DNA from: Tubulanus polymorphus
Lineage: Eukaryota; Nemertea; Palaeonemertea; Tubulaniformes; Tubulanidae
NCBI RefSeq assembly: GCF_964204645.1
Contig: NC_134029.1
Coordinates: forward strand, 6,590,001-6,654,000
Length of the DNA stretch: 64,000 bases
Direction of reading: 5' to 3'
Shown one piece after another: positions 1-13,376 of this stretch. The notes beneath the pieces are model-generated. The model ran no database searches, was not told where the DNA came from, and worked only from the letters and a program-made list of their open reading frames with translations. Position numbers and translations under genes: made by a program. Position 1 is the first letter of the stretch; each line of letters begins with the position of its first letter.

Positions 1-420
1 TTACCGGGTATTCGATGGAAAAAATAAAATGAGATGATTTGGATATTATCGGAGAAATCCTCTTTTTGGTTGAATGGTCTAACCCCAGTATGGTCCCCCT
101 TGATTTGGAAATTCTCGGAGCCCTCCTTTATTTACTTACTAAATGACGTCACAAACTGTTATTTTGCCGGTGCTTGTTGTCTAACAATTCAATTCAATTC
201 TTTATTTACAGTAACCTAATAAGTAATTTTAAGTTTCAAATAGGATGGAAAGTACATTCAGACAATCTGTTGGTTCAGAGAGACCGTTATTCGTTTCGAA
301 GCTGTCAGTTGCCGAATCTGAATGAAGATGAATTTTTTTCGACGAAATCGGCGGAAAATATATAATAATAATAATCAACAGAATTTCAAGAGGGTTTTCG
401 ACGAAAGTCAGAAAACCCTA

Positions 421-565
421 ATGATGATGATAATAAGTGTCTTATATAGCACTAAATCAAGCCAGGCTGCTCTGAGCGCTTTACACTACGGCAATGTACG
501 GGGTTCGAACCCACGACCTGGCTTCCCAGAGCCGAACGCTCTAACCTTTCGGCCACACCGCTCTA
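421..565 (-). mobile_element. tRNA-derived SINE
   Basis: Read on the minus strand, the element opens with a tRNA-like head. It has a box A (TGGCCGAAAGG) and a perfect box B (GGTTCGAACCC), as in a Leu/Ser-type tRNA. It runs on through an AAAGCGCT-rich body to a LINE-type 3' tail (GTGCTATATAAG followed by ATT/ATC triplets). The same tail motif occurs at about 61708-61760 (minus) and 49460-49520 (plus), so these copies probably share a LINE partner for retrotransposition. The head is not a functional tRNA gene, because the acceptor stem does not close and the body continues past it. I found no clear target-site duplication. Confidence 0.7.
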
Positions 566-570
566 AGGCT

Positions 571-1679
571 TCCCGTATGATGGGATTAAGATTACGATAG
601 TTGACGCGATCATCTTTGTGGATATTCGGATCGTAAATGTGGAATTGTTTCTATAGAGAAGACTTCCATTTTGATAGGATATACACCAGCTCTGTGAGGC
701 TATTGCGATTCTTTTTTTTATGCTGGCCTCAATAACTGACGAAACCATTCAGATCATCACCGCAACACCCCGTAAACCGGAAGTCGACGGTGAAGCTGAA
801 AAAAATAATGGCTGCATCAAATTGCGATTTCATTTTATCTATTTTTGTTGGCCCTTCATCGACGCTACCGCGCCAGCATTTTATTCGAATTTCATTAATT
901 GACAATTCGATCAATTTAGTAATTTGAGTGCCATTATAAAGCTATATTTCTACATATATATGTGTTAACGTTGTGACGATATATGCTGACACTGAGGAGC
1001 ATAGGAAATGTTTTAATAATTCAAGCCGTCATTTCGGCTGATTCTCTAATTCGCGATCGATATTCCTATCTCCCCGTACAATACAAGTAGAAGAGTTCAT
1101 ATGAAATAGACAAATGAAATTACGCACTCGATACCAATTTACTCATGAGGTGCACGTGATGATAAATACTTTGCCCAGTAAATTATTGTCTTCGAAATCT
1201 CAAAATACGTATTAGAATTAAGAATGAAATATGTGTGTATTTTGTGAAATGTATCTGATTTGCGTGTAACATTTCACTCGGGTTGAATTAACGACGATCA
1301 CTCGTGGAGACTTTACCGCAATCTTTACTAGTCATTTCAATTGATCTTCAAGTCTACATCATTAAGCAATGCGACAATTTGCAGCCAATCTCAAACTTTA
1401 TAGTCTCGGCACAAATTGTCGAACACGTAAATCAGACACATCTCAATGGCGGACAGTTAACGTCGGTGGCTACGCGCTTGACGCATCTATCAGCATTTCT
1501 TATTCAAACAATTTTGCAATAAACGGCTTAATAAAACGATGCCGAGGGCTCTTCGAAACTGGAAATTGACTCGACCGGTAATCAAATTAACGATTCCTAA
1601 AACAGGTGAAAGAATGTTCCGTATGCAGCGGCTTTATTTGTATTGGGTGCGTACATGACCTTGACCTAAAGTAAGGTTA
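571..1679. other. No gene seen
   Basis: This AT-rich stretch has only short open frames on both strands. I see no splice-bounded coding sequence, RNA gene or repeat that I recognise. Confidence 0.5.
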
Positions 1680-1977
1680 GGGGCTGTTCAAAAAACGTTA
1701 TTTGTAAATCCTGATACCCCTCCCCCTTGTAACAAGCTGTAACAAATTTGGCAGACCTATATGATATTACGTAACAAATGTTAACCCCCCCCCCCCCCCC
1801 AATGTTACCCCCCCCCAATAATTGACGAACAGAGTGTTTACTTAGCGAGTGTTAGTTCGTAAAAGCCACAGAGTTGGCTATTACAGTCTACTGAGTTGGC
1901 TATAACCAAAAATCCATAAAGACTAGTCTTCATGAATTTTTGCTATCACTTTTTTTCATTATTTCAATGAAAATAAT

Positions 1978-3168
1978 ATTATTTATTTATTTATTTATTT
2001 CCTGAATAATTTACATCAATGAATAAATACCAGACAAAATTACAATAGATGATTTATTTGGTTCATACAAAATATATATAAACTGATGTAAAATAACAGC
2101 AGGGCAACCAGAGGAAAGCAGAGCTTGTAATACCAGGCACCCCAAAAGGAACAAATAGAGATGAAATACGCACGATACACACAAACACACACACACGCAC
2201 GCACACTCGCAAGCAAGCAGCACACACGCACACACCAAAACACCCACCACATATAAGAAAAACCACACACATATATTCACACACATTTACAAGTAGACAC
2301 ACACACAAAAATGTATACATATAAATACATAAAGTTATACCTTGGAGTTTATTCCAAGGTTATACATACATCATATGAGCATAAGTAAGTACCATTTGAG
2401 AAGGTCATTGCACCTTATACATAATTATCATTATTATTATTTTCATGAATAAACTGTAACGATTAATAATGAGAAAGTAAAAGGTTTTTTGTTCGATTTT
2501 TGAAACTTTCAATAGAAGGGGAGTTTTTAATTGAATCATCCATAATATTCCAAATATTTGGACCGTTGACTTTTATTGAAAAACCTTTTAGATTTGATTT
2601 GAATGAGTCAGGGCGGATGTTGTTGCTGTTTCTAGTGTTGTATCCAACGTCATTCGTCTTAAAAAAATTATTGAACATCTCAGGTAACTTGTTATTGACA
2701 TATAGATACATGAATTGTCCAATTTGAAAATTGTTTATATCTGCCAATTTAAGAATTTTTGCAGACTTGAATAATGGTGAGGTATGGGCTCTAAAATCGG
2801 TTTTAAAGATAATGCGGACCGCTTTCTTCTGGAGAAGTTCCAGCTTTCTTAAGTTTGAAGGATAAGTATTACCCCATACAATATTACAATAGGTGAGATG
2901 GCAATAAATGAAAGAATAATACAACTGCAGTAAAGTTGTTTTTGACAAAATTCCATAAAGTCTACCCATTATACCAATGAACCGTGATAGTTTAGTACAG
3001 ATGCTATTAATGTGTGACTTCCAAGTAAGCTGGTCGTCAACTTGAACGCCTAGAAATTTTGTTGTCGAGACTTGTGATATAGACATATTGTTGATTTTGA
3101 TAGAAATTGAGTGTTTATGTTTAGCACGACTGAAAAACATGAAATGAGTCTTTTTCAAATTCAACTTG
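1978..3168 (-). mobile_element. 5'-truncated non-LTR retrotransposon (CR1/Rex/Daphne-like)
   Basis: The minus strand carries a 233-codon open frame (2463-3164) that is the C-terminal end of a LINE reverse-transcriptase ORF. It starts inside the RT domain at NLKKTHFMFFS and continues through FLGVQVDDQLTWKSHI and a conserved thumb/C-terminal region (YCNIVWGN, LQKKAVRII). It ends with the usual IESFKNRTKNLL segment. Downstream are a roughly 460-bp 3' UTR containing a CA microsatellite and an (AAAT)n tail at 1978-2000. The endonuclease and most of RT are missing, as expected from 5' truncation. The undamaged frame suggests a fairly recent insertion. The family name is tentative. Confidence 0.8.
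2178..2310. repeat. CA-rich microsatellite
   Basis: Imperfect (CA)n interspersed with CG and AAGC variants lies inside the 3' region of the LINE. Cysteine/valine-rich open frames here are products of the repeat. Confidence 0.9.
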
Positions 3169-4039
3169 CATTAGGCCCTTCACAGGCCGACCTGTAACTT
3201 TCGATTCTTGAGGAATTATGTTTATGTTATGTTTAAGGTTTTATAGTTCCAGTTAAATAAAGCATTATTATCAGAAAATGGTCCAACTTCACCCCTGTCC
3301 TGGTTTTACTCCAAAAATGTCGCTCCAGATTTTTCATTTTCTACTGAGAATTTAAACATTTCGTTATGTTACAGATATTGAGACACCCCCTCGACCTGTA
3401 ACAATCTGTAACACCCTTTTTGACGTCCACCCACCCTTACACGCGTTACATAACCTTTGAACAACCCGCACGAAAATGCCCTCCCTGGCCACGTCATGTT
3501 CAAACACAGCTAGTGTGCTGTTCAGTATTACTTTTCCTCTAGTATCAATGACAAATTTTATGGTTCGTACACCGCAGAATGGAATTGACATCATTAACGG
3601 ACCGCCTCGCTAATTAGTTCTTTTATGCCCGGCGTGGAAATTGGACTTTTATCATTGATTAATTCCCAGCGATAGTTGATAAAAAATCGTTCGATTACAC
3701 AACGCATGGGCATTCACTGAAACGAAACGACGGAAAATCATATATGTATATATATATTAGGATTTACTGATTTCGTTGTAGAATTGCAACGTCAATTTTT
3801 GCGTAGAGTTTCGTCGAGATGAACATAAAAAAAGAAAAAACTTTCGAAATCATATTCGAAAGAACCGAGAACCTTTTGATTTTTGCTGTGAGCCTTAAGT
3901 ATAGAATGATATGTCTGCTTCATATCTACCTCCTATTGAAATGTGAGGAGAATATCTTGAAAATCAACGAGTTCATTCAGCGAATATTTTCAACGGGAAA
4001 AGCAATTTTCTATAATTGTCAATAAAATGTTGAACCTTT

Positions 4040-4222
4040 CTTTGCTAAGAAATCTGCAATATCTGCGAATTCCTTTCTTTGGTGAAACCTTGATTTTGGA
4101 TTCAATCTATGGTGCATCAGTTAGAATTTCTGCACCGAAAAAGTTATGATTTTTTGGGTCAGTGCGCCCAATCGTAAGTCGTCGCTAAGCAACGGAAACT
4201 CCTCTGAAACATCTCACACTCC
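4040..4222. repeat. Dispersed repeat, copy A
   Basis: This block matches 8650-8808 in the same orientation. Shared blocks include AAGTTATGATT, GGGTCAGTGC, CCAATCG and GTCGTCGCT. Overall it is diverged, so this is an old repeat pair of unknown type with no visible ends. Confidence 0.6.
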
Positions 4223-4223
4223 A

Positions 4224-7200
4224 AGGTCATATTCACCGGTCAAGGTCCCTTCATAATATTCATATTTTTCCGATGCTTGCATAAACTAAATAGATTCGTC
4301 AGATTTGTCAAAGCGTTCTCCTCTAGCACCGATGGCCGATCATTGCACGAGTTGCATTTCCTATAACAAATTGACTCTCATCTATCATAACATTAAAATA
4401 ATTGCCTGCAGAACTTTACGAAGACAAGGTTGCGCCTGCATGGCGAATGGATTATTTTTTCATTTTTCATCTGGTCGTAGAACCGCGTAAACACAATTCT
4501 ACCGTCATGAATACAAATAATACGAGGCGCGTGTGGTCATAGTCATCAGCAACTGACGATGACAATTAACTCAATGGAAGATGGTTATTCAGATGAGAAA
4601 GATTAATTATCGTGATTAATTGATGCTTGCTCTCCTCGTAAGCCCCAAGGTCACGCCGCTGCTATGATGAATATATCGCACACTTCCGTTTGTACAAGGG
4701 ACGCACCGATCAAACGAAAGCGTACGATTTTCTTCTTCGATTACACCGTCTTTTCGAAATTAATTAAACAAATGCACCTATAACGACTGTTTGTTGACTG
4801 TACGTGACCATTATGCGTTATTTGCAGCGTTGTCGGCGGCCCGCAGGCGGATGTAAACACATTTCAGCCGAGGTCGCGCACAATATCGCGAACTTTAATT
4901 GACAGGTAGCGATTGGTAGCCATGATTGCAACATATACGTTCCAGTGGAATTTGCTAGTTAGAGATGTCGAACAACGGCAATTTTTCATCAATATTCAGG
5001 AGGTTTTGCGATATTTTCCCGGATCAAAAACCACATTTTTATCGGGAAAAGCATAGAACATGGTGTCCCCAGGCTTTGCGTTGTATATATTGCCTTTTTT
5101 AGTTCGATAGAATGTCCTTCATGAAACGTGCAATGTAGAAAAATTTGAGAACGTTTCGTTGCTTCGACGGAATTTGACATTTTGGTGCCAAAACGAAACA
5201 CTGTTTTTGCGAGGCGTCAAAACTGGAAATTCTTTGTTTTGGCGCCCTCGCCAAACGTTTAAACGGATTTTTAAAAGAGAATTCGACGTCTTTTTTTCTA
5301 TTTTCTATGTCTCGGTGTTCATTCGCATATCAGGAATTCAAGTTACGGCCCGAATCAGCCACCGTATGGTACAGACATTTTTTGAATGAAATCCATACCA
5401 TGCCGTCATTCGGCAACGGGTGATAACGATTCTAACGTACGTATATACAACCGGAACACAGCAAGGATTTTCATCGAAATAGTGAAAATACCTCCTAAAA
5501 ACAATTTTTAGACCATTTACCTTTTTGGGAAAGATCGACTGAATGCGGCGTTTGTTATGGAAGTTATAGAAATTGCAAAAACTGTGAAGCATACGATTAT
5601 GTATACCGAGTGTTTGTGGCACGTGATACAATATTTTCAGTATGCGGAACAGGACAACATTGATTTGTGATCTATCAAGACGGCTTAGATTGCAGATTAG
5701 TTCTTGTCAACTGAAAAATAGTGTATCATCTTCAACGACGTATAAACTACTTCTGAGATACACGATTGCCGGTTGTATACACGACTTTATTCATAGAATT
5801 TTATGGGTGCAGTCCAGAAATCGTAGATGTTCAGCTGTGTCCGTAAATACTCTCAGAAGACAGCCGTAAAAACACGATTGCATATTCACGCCATTCCTTA
5901 TCTTAGATAGAGCAAGTCAATTATCATGGAGCTGTTTGAGCTCTTTGTACGTGCGTTTTAGGGCAAGATCGTCTGATCCTATAACAGGATTTTAAGCTAT
6001 ATCTTTGTTGAATGACGTCGACTGGACTGGTGCATTGATAAAAACATGATAATGAATATATTTTATCAATTTTCAACTGTTCATGTTCTTAGTTATTGTA
6101 CTCCGCGGTTAGGTGCGGTGAAATAAAAGGAAATGATTTGCAGCTTCCCTGTAATATTGAACCGGATGTTTAGGGAATAATTTAGCCACAGCATCGACCA
6201 TCATTAGCAATAAAAGGCGTGTAAAACAAGCTTCCTCTAAAATTGATGTTTCGATACTCTAACAGACGACCAATGTCGCCATTGGTGATTTATCATCGAT
6301 TTGACAAAGTCCCGGATGGTGGTCGACTGTCATATCCATCAAAAAATGCAATTACATGACTTGGAGCAATTCGATCTACTGCTATACTTGACTAAAGAGG
6401 GCACAATATGCCTACTGAAAGATAGATTTTGCGTTCACAGTTGGTTTTTTTTGTTGAACACGTAGCCACGATGGTCAAGCTGCACCCCAACGTCGCTACC
6501 ACTGAACATTGTCACGTGCATACGGTATAGCGGATGGTATAGTGAACGTTTATTTTTCTGATACTAATCAATCCATCATTATTATTGGAATTATTTCTAC
6601 GCGGATGTAACTTTGCTAGTTTATTGTGAGCATATCAAACAGAAACGTAGTGCCAAGTAAACACTTACCTCCACTACGATTGCCACTCGGAGCGCACGGT
6701 AGAATAGCGTGGGAATTATAATTACTGCTTTATGTAATAAATTATACAGTGTATCGAAATGAAAGTACAACTTAAATATTCTAACGTCTTTGCCTATACA
6801 CACTCTGTTAAAAGTGAAACAGTGTAATCTTGCTTTCCAAGCTCGTCAATCTCCGGACTGTCCAGGGAATACAACGATTCCATGTGGAAATCGCTTTTAT
6901 CCCCGCACAATGAAATATGATTATCGTGTATAAAATTCTGTGTAGCCCGCAGACGACATCATCCTCAGACGTCTGCTGTCGTCCGTCATAGGAATATATA
7001 AATATTTTTCCACCTAACGCGATGTCAATTGATGGCAGAAAAATCAAAATGTCGATGAAATTTCTAAACGGAGTCATACCATGTACAATTACATTTTCCT
7101 CTACTTTAGAGTTATTTCAAAGCTAGAAGAATTATCCGAACAATATTTGATTCTTATCTATTGATTTATCTTTTATATCGTGATTCACGTATCAGCTTTT

Positions 7201-8649
7201 TAACGAATACATTAACCAGTTCGAAAACAATATTCAATTCAGCTTCTTCGTTGAAATTAATGAAAATTGATTCGATTAGTATTTGCCAAATCGTTCGAAA
7301 GAAAAACAATAGCTGAACAATGAACAATGATGAATTATGAAAAACAATCGTATTTCAATCTATCAATTTCTTGTTTGAGAAATTCGATACGGCTGATGAT
7401 GAGATAGATGACTGAAAAAAAGAACCGTGTGCAATTCCAATTTTTATATGATATCCTCTTATTCAGTTTCCTGTCAATTCACTCCTCAGCGATATACGCG
7501 TCGTCCCGCCACATTATGGAGCTCAAGTAAATCGAAGAGAAAGGAGATGCTTTTTTCTTGAGCTCGCTCTCGAGTACCCACTTGAAACTATGTACATTTC
7601 TTCAGCTTCGTCTCTGGTATTCATTATAGAGTAGCTCTTCTGATATTGTTTAGAATACCGTAAAATGGATTAACCGTCGGTCTTCGGGATGAAATATTCA
7701 AACTATCTGTATATTCGAACATTCTGATATGGATTTTCATGCAATGAATTATTTCTACGATGACTTCGTTTTCAAATTCTTGTTCACATAAAAGGCTCCA
7801 AACCTTGAGCCCCTGTTTATTGAGTGAACGCACGATCCCCAAACAACAAAATCATAACAAATCCCCATTACGAATCGCAGGCGATACTACTTGCATTTAC
7901 AATTCCATTTACATTTTTATATTGCATTTCACGTTCGAAATTGGCTTACACGTGATCCTATTCCGCTATCTCATATAAGGGAGGGGGACATTACCTCGTG
8001 TATGACAGAATCGACTTAAGGAAAGCAAATCTAGCGATGGTGCAGGCGATTTATGGAAGCATATTGCTCGTATTTGGAGGACATAATACCTACTTGATTT
8101 TATTTGCCATTCTGCGGTCGAGTGCCTTTGCAATTTAGTATCAGCTCGAAATGTTCTATTAGCCAGTTGCTAGCGACGATTATACAACGTACTCGAGATG
8201 GTCACCACCTAATTACAATATCACGACCCGATCGACTGAGAGTAACAGTTCGCACGCGATTTAGATGCGTGTAGACTCGGTAATGGTCGACATTGCCGCA
8301 TTATATTATATAGACATCATGTCTTGAGAAATTATGGCACACGATTTTGAAATTTCGTGTATTCTATTCTAGAACCTACCAGATTATGATAGGTTTTTTA
8401 TTTGAAGGATCTGGTGGTAATTTGGACCGGGATTCTGAATTAATGAAGAAAAAGATTTTTCAAGTTGAATCAGTGACTAGAAAAGTCTCTAGCTACGCTA
8501 TCAGCTTGTGATGTGAAATTAAAGTTGAAATATCTTGAAAAATCAACAATCAAATTATGGATTTTTAAAGATGAAAACAAATTTTCATTAGAATTGACAA
8601 TAACATGCCACGTGTGATGTGTATTTTCCTACGAACAACTTAGAAAGGT
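4224..8649. other. No gene seen
   Basis: I see only short shadow frames and AT-rich sequence. There is no coding sequence with flanking splice sites, no tRNA and no clear transposon. Confidence 0.45.
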
Positions 8650-8808
8650 CGAACATTTATAGTCTCTTTGGCGAAACCTAGATTTCGGATTTAGCGTTTG
8701 GCGCAATCGGAATTTTTGCAAATAAAGTTATGATTCTTCGGGTCAGTGCCCAATCGCGGGTCGTCGCTGAGTGACAGAAACGTCTCCCCTGAAACGTCTC
8801 TCACTTCC
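8650..8808. repeat. Dispersed repeat, copy B
   Basis: This is the partner of 4040-4222, in direct orientation with several matching blocks of 8 to 11 bases. Its function is unknown. Confidence 0.6.
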
Positions 8809-11800
8809 GCAAATGACAATTTACAGCTTTTACTAGTAAGTTTCCATGGCAACCTTTATGAGTGTGTATCAATATAGTTGTCCACGCATTATTAATGAAC
8901 GAAGCCGACTGGTTTTTCCCTAACTCGCCTGTATTCTACCCGTGAGGGTGAGAAAAAAGTTTTTTCCATCATTTATACGCTGCGCTTGTCGAAAAATCGA
9001 ATCGTCTATACTGCAGCAAATATGAATTCATACGCCGCAATAATCATTGTGTATATCATTGAAATATCACTGACACTCGAAGAATCGATGCTCCGGGTTG
9101 GGTAACCTCTCTAAGAAGAAGCGGCAGAAAGTTTCAGGCAATACGACACCGGATGATCGCTTATTTTCGGTAACGTTAATAGAATCGGCAAACTCGGTTC
9201 CCAGTGTCTCGGCAGAATGCGTTGAATATTTACCCATTCATCAAAAGTTTGACGTTAATGGCTTCCGCCGATAAAGCATCGCAAATAGAATATTGTTCAT
9301 CTCAAAAGACAGCCCGACGTAACATACAAACGCTTTACGTAATATCCACCATCGTGATTTGTAAGCAACCTCATATTTAGCAAACTGAATAATTTACAGC
9401 AATAAAAAGTCCCCTATTCATATATGCTCTGTACTAGACGACGAACGGCTATGAAGCGTTGGTGGTAAGTAATGATGAGCTGACGGCAGAAATTGCTGAA
9501 TGAGATAATCGTGTCAAGGGTTTGAGTACCTACTTAAATCTGTTGCAATTTTACGAAACAAAGTGAAATATGTTCAACAAAGATTTTTTTCGAATACTTT
9601 TAACAAGTTTTATCGAGCGCTAGCAGGCTGAACTAATAGCAAGAATCCGCTAAAATACTTCAGAAGATCGACCGGAATTTCAGATAAGATTCTTCTCTTA
9701 CGTCGGCGTCGATATAGATTCGATATAAACGTGAACTCTCCGCGTCTCCTTTAGTTCAAGCGTGAAATTCAAATACTTGGCAGTGCCATTTAAATTCCCA
9801 GATGCCGCAGCACAAATTAGATTGCCAGAATTCGATTTTTTCAGTCAGTTATTTTAGTATAAACATGGTACAATCTCGGCTGTAAAGATTTAGCTTTGAA
9901 TTCGCGCTTGTTTGACTTTTCTTTCTTGTCTTTCCAGAGCAGTAATTCACCTTTTTGCGCGTGGAGCCCGTGTGTGTTTTTGTGTACTGATCAGCATCAC
10001 AATTCAAAATGCGGTGATAAAGAACCTTTTTCATCTGGTGAGTAGTAACTGAGTTAACGGTCAGCAAACCTGCGACGAAGACTTCTAAAAATGTTACGTT
10101 GATGGTCTTCTAGCTTTATTACTTTATTACTTTAGTTGCGGATAACTGATATAAACATGAAAACTAACTAACAGTGTATTGACGCCTAGGAAAATAGTAC
10201 ATACATCGCTAAATATTGTCGACAATGAATACGGATAAATAAAGTTATTTTGGATTTGAATACATCGATAATTGAATTGAATTGCCCAACAACCAGTCTA
10301 GACCCGATATATTGATGACGCAAGCGCAGATCCTCGAAACAATAATCATCAAAATACATCAGAAAATGAAATAGGAGTTATGAAAAATATTCAATTACAA
10401 AATAATCGCCAAAATTCAAAATAATAATAGTAATAGTAATTTTAAAACGCCAATATTGATGACAAAGTGCACATCGACTCACACAGAACGCAACTAGGTA
10501 TCAATGTATATAAACATTATTGTAACGGTTTATACGGCGTCAAAATCAAAAATATCTGAGTGGCTGACGGCCAATCTGACGCTAATAAACAATGCATGTG
10601 ACGTCAGTTCAAATCCTCTATAGTAAGCGAACTGTCTCGAAAATATTGAATATCTTTTGCCGTAGAATTAATGAACGTCTATATAATAAATCATATCCAG
10701 AATAATCTTCCAATGTTTGACAATGACGTCAGGTATTCTATTGAATGCGTGGCCAATGCAATTAATGTAGATCACGGGTTTAAGGCGAGAACGTGGGCGA
10801 TCCGGTACTGCTGTAGTCGAATTTCTCTAACATAAAGTTTCCATGGAAACTCGTCAACAAATATCAGGTTTTCGCAATGTGTTTTTTAATGATTACCTAT
10901 GCACTTAGAAATGCCGATCATTATGCACTAAAATCAAGCATCTCGCCTCACACTCCAGACGCTTAGCAGGTGGATCGTGAAGGGCACTTAAAGCGAGCTT
11001 TTTCGAGACGTGTTCTGGGTAATAGTGTTGCAAGCCTAGCAGCAGTTTGCGCTGGAAGGCCTATACTTCTCCGATATTTCTGCGTTACCGCAGTTTACAT
11101 ATAATCAGGTAAGTTGTTCGGAAAGGCAGGCGTGATTATCACGTGATGTCGGAGCGAGAATGACGTCCGAGGAAATAATTGGCCGATGTATAGACTCGTC
11201 TGGAAATTTCTGAATTCAGTAATCTTATTTAGCGTCGGGTACACGTCAGGTTAGAAACTAAATATCATAGATATTACTCTAAGGCATATTACTAGTCTCG
11301 GAGTGGTATGACCTACGAGAAAGGGACGGACCTATGCAGAGTCTATTGTATAAACCAGCTCGAAACAGAACGCAGCCAATAAAGATTATCGCTTGCATCC
11401 TAACAGGGAGATAACCGCGTTAAGTGTCACGATCAAGATTAACATGTCGACAGTCGAAACCTCCTACGGCAAAACCTAGTTCATTGATGTCATTATATCA
11501 CCCGTGTTGAGACGTGCACAACAGGGTGGTGAAAAACGCCGGCATTTTGAGATTGTCAATAGATTTTTATCAAAATACGTTCGCAACGTAGAAAAAATAA
11601 ATATAGCTGCAAGGCAGCGACAACGGTTTTCTCCTTCCAATTCGTACTAGAAGATGGAATTTTCAGCGATCAATGAGTATTACAATTCGGTTGTGGAAAG
11701 AATATTGCAGAATTAGAAAATATAAGACTATTTTCTGGGATATTTTCTTTTTATGGGTTCTAGGTTCTAGGTTCGAAAATAAAAATGTTCGACGTATTTT

Positions 11801-11909
11801 TTTCAATACTGTACCGGTATTCTAAAATGCATATTTTGTGTGGTATGCGACACGGTACATCATGTCGTGTCACATAGAAGAAACTTTTCCCCACTGTTTT
11901 GCAGTTTCC
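8809..11909. other. No gene seen
   Basis: This is non-coding AT-rich sequence as far as I can read. The longest open frames are about 70 codons and lack splice context or recognisable protein sequence. Confidence 0.45.
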
Positions 11910-11969
11910 CCTTACGAAAATGGTACACGTGTATTTGGCTAAATAAAGTGTAATTTCAAATTACACGTG

Positions 11970-12200
11970 TACTTTGGACGTGTATTTTGAAGTACATGTG
12001 TAAAACACGTGTACTTTGAAATTACACATGAACTTTGGATGTGTATTTTGAATTACACGTGTACTTTGGAAGTGTATTTTGAATTACACGTGTACTTTGA
12101 ATGTGTATTTTGAATTACACGTGTACTTTAGGAAGTGTATTTTGAATTACACGTGTACTTTAGGATTTGCATTTCAAAAACACGTGTAAATTCAGAGCAG
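11970..12200. repeat. ~31-bp tandem repeat (CACGTG minisatellite)
   Basis: About seven imperfect units of roughly 29-32 bp alternate TACACGTGTACTTTGG with GTGTATTTTGAAT. Each unit carries the palindrome ACACGTGT, which contains the E-box core CACGTG. It forms the subterminal block of the element at 11910-14152. Confidence 0.85.
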
Positions 12201-13004
12201 CTTCTAAAATACACGTGTAATCTGGCTGCATGTACTGGCTAAAAATGATATATCGTTTCTCAAAATCAACCAGGTCACTTTTGTAAAGTGCAATAAAATT
12301 TAAGTACTAAATTTCTTTAGCTGCCGAGTTATTGTTTGCTTGATCATGTTCTAAAAAGGAATGGACAGTGTATAAGTGGCCAGGCTGATCAGTTTTAAGC
12401 TCGGGAGAAATGAGAAACACACGTATCATTTTTTACCCTAAGAATCCTTGTAGCGCAAACTTTAAAACATGAGCCATTATGTTCATCAAACAACCAGAAG
12501 TCCTCCTACACAAGGGATTCAGCGACTCTTGTAACTTGGATGAGATGACGATCTAGCATCACAGATCAAATAAAACTAACAGGTCAGATTAAGCTTCTGG
12601 AAACAATTAGAGCTATGTGCTCAATTTATTTAATCTTAATCTTATTAATCTAATCTCATTTAATATTAATTTAATGTACTTGCCAGAATGAATGCTTTTA
12701 CAGTAGACTCTGTGATGTTACTGCTACCACATTGACAAATAGTAGGACAGAAAATCATAAAACGATTAGGATAACTTGAATTTAATTTTCCTTAATTATT
12801 AAAACTCTGACTTAAAATGAACTATATACATATATGTATGCCATCAGGGTTCATAGTTTCAATGACCCGATTCGTTGATCAAATTGACAATAATAGATCA
12901 CAATTAACTGACTTTGACTATTAAATGTATTTATCAAAATACTTTGAAATATATTCAATACTGAAATGTTAGCTTCTCCCATGATACTAATACTGAAACT
13001 TCGA

Positions 13005-13376
13005 TGGCACATTTTTCACCATCCTCCCCCGGCAGGGATTCGAACCTGATGGCATCAAGATTGCCACGGCACGAAACCCTGCCATAATCGACCGTGTGCG
13101 CAGATACATGCGCAGTTCAGATGATGTGATTTTTAGCCAATCAGAAATCCCGTTTTATTTTAGCCCGGGTTTCCCATTTATAGTTCTTCCTTGAAATTTG
13201 CCTCAACGATTATACAACGAGCAATCTGATTGGTGCCGCCAGTTTTCGTTCGGAAAGCTGCGCATGTACCTGCGCACCCGGTCTACTGTGGCAGGGGTTC
13301 GTGCCGTGGCTGAGTGTAGCGATGCCATCAGGTTCGAGTCCCTGCAGAGGGAGGATGATTTTTCACCTGGCATCCC
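13005..13376. repeat. tRNA-like palindromic (foldback) repeat
   Basis: Two arms of about 140 bp face each other around a centre near 13190. Each arm contains a tRNA-like module: GTGCCGTGGCTGAGTG resembles box A and GGTTCGAGTCC (right) or GGTTCGAATCC (left, minus strand) is a perfect box B. Flanking text such as CATGCGCAG and GATGCCATCAGG is also shared between arms. It may be a pair of head-to-head SINE-like units or a MITE that captured tRNA-like promoters. It lies inside the 11910-14152 element. Confidence 0.7.

Larger units (their letters stand above)
1680..3467. mobile_element. MITE interrupted by a LINE
   Basis: The left end (from 1680, GGGCTGTTCAAAAAACG) and the right end (near 3467, read on the minus strand as GGGTTGTTCAAAGG) are inverted repeats. 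Both are followed by related blocks containing TGTAACAA/CTGTAAC and a C-rich run. The two halves look like one MITE split by the LINE at 1978-3168. A relative starts near 48131 (GGGGCTGTCCATAAATGACG). Two poly-C runs lie at about 1787-1815. Exact ends and duplications are uncertain. Confidence 0.5.

Noticed and set aside
480-565. tRNA gene
   Set aside because: Boxes A and B are present, but the acceptor stem does not close and the sequence continues into a SINE body and LINE-type tail.
2011-2320. Cys/Val-rich open frames on the minus strand
   Set aside because: They are translations of the CA microsatellite in the LINE 3' region.
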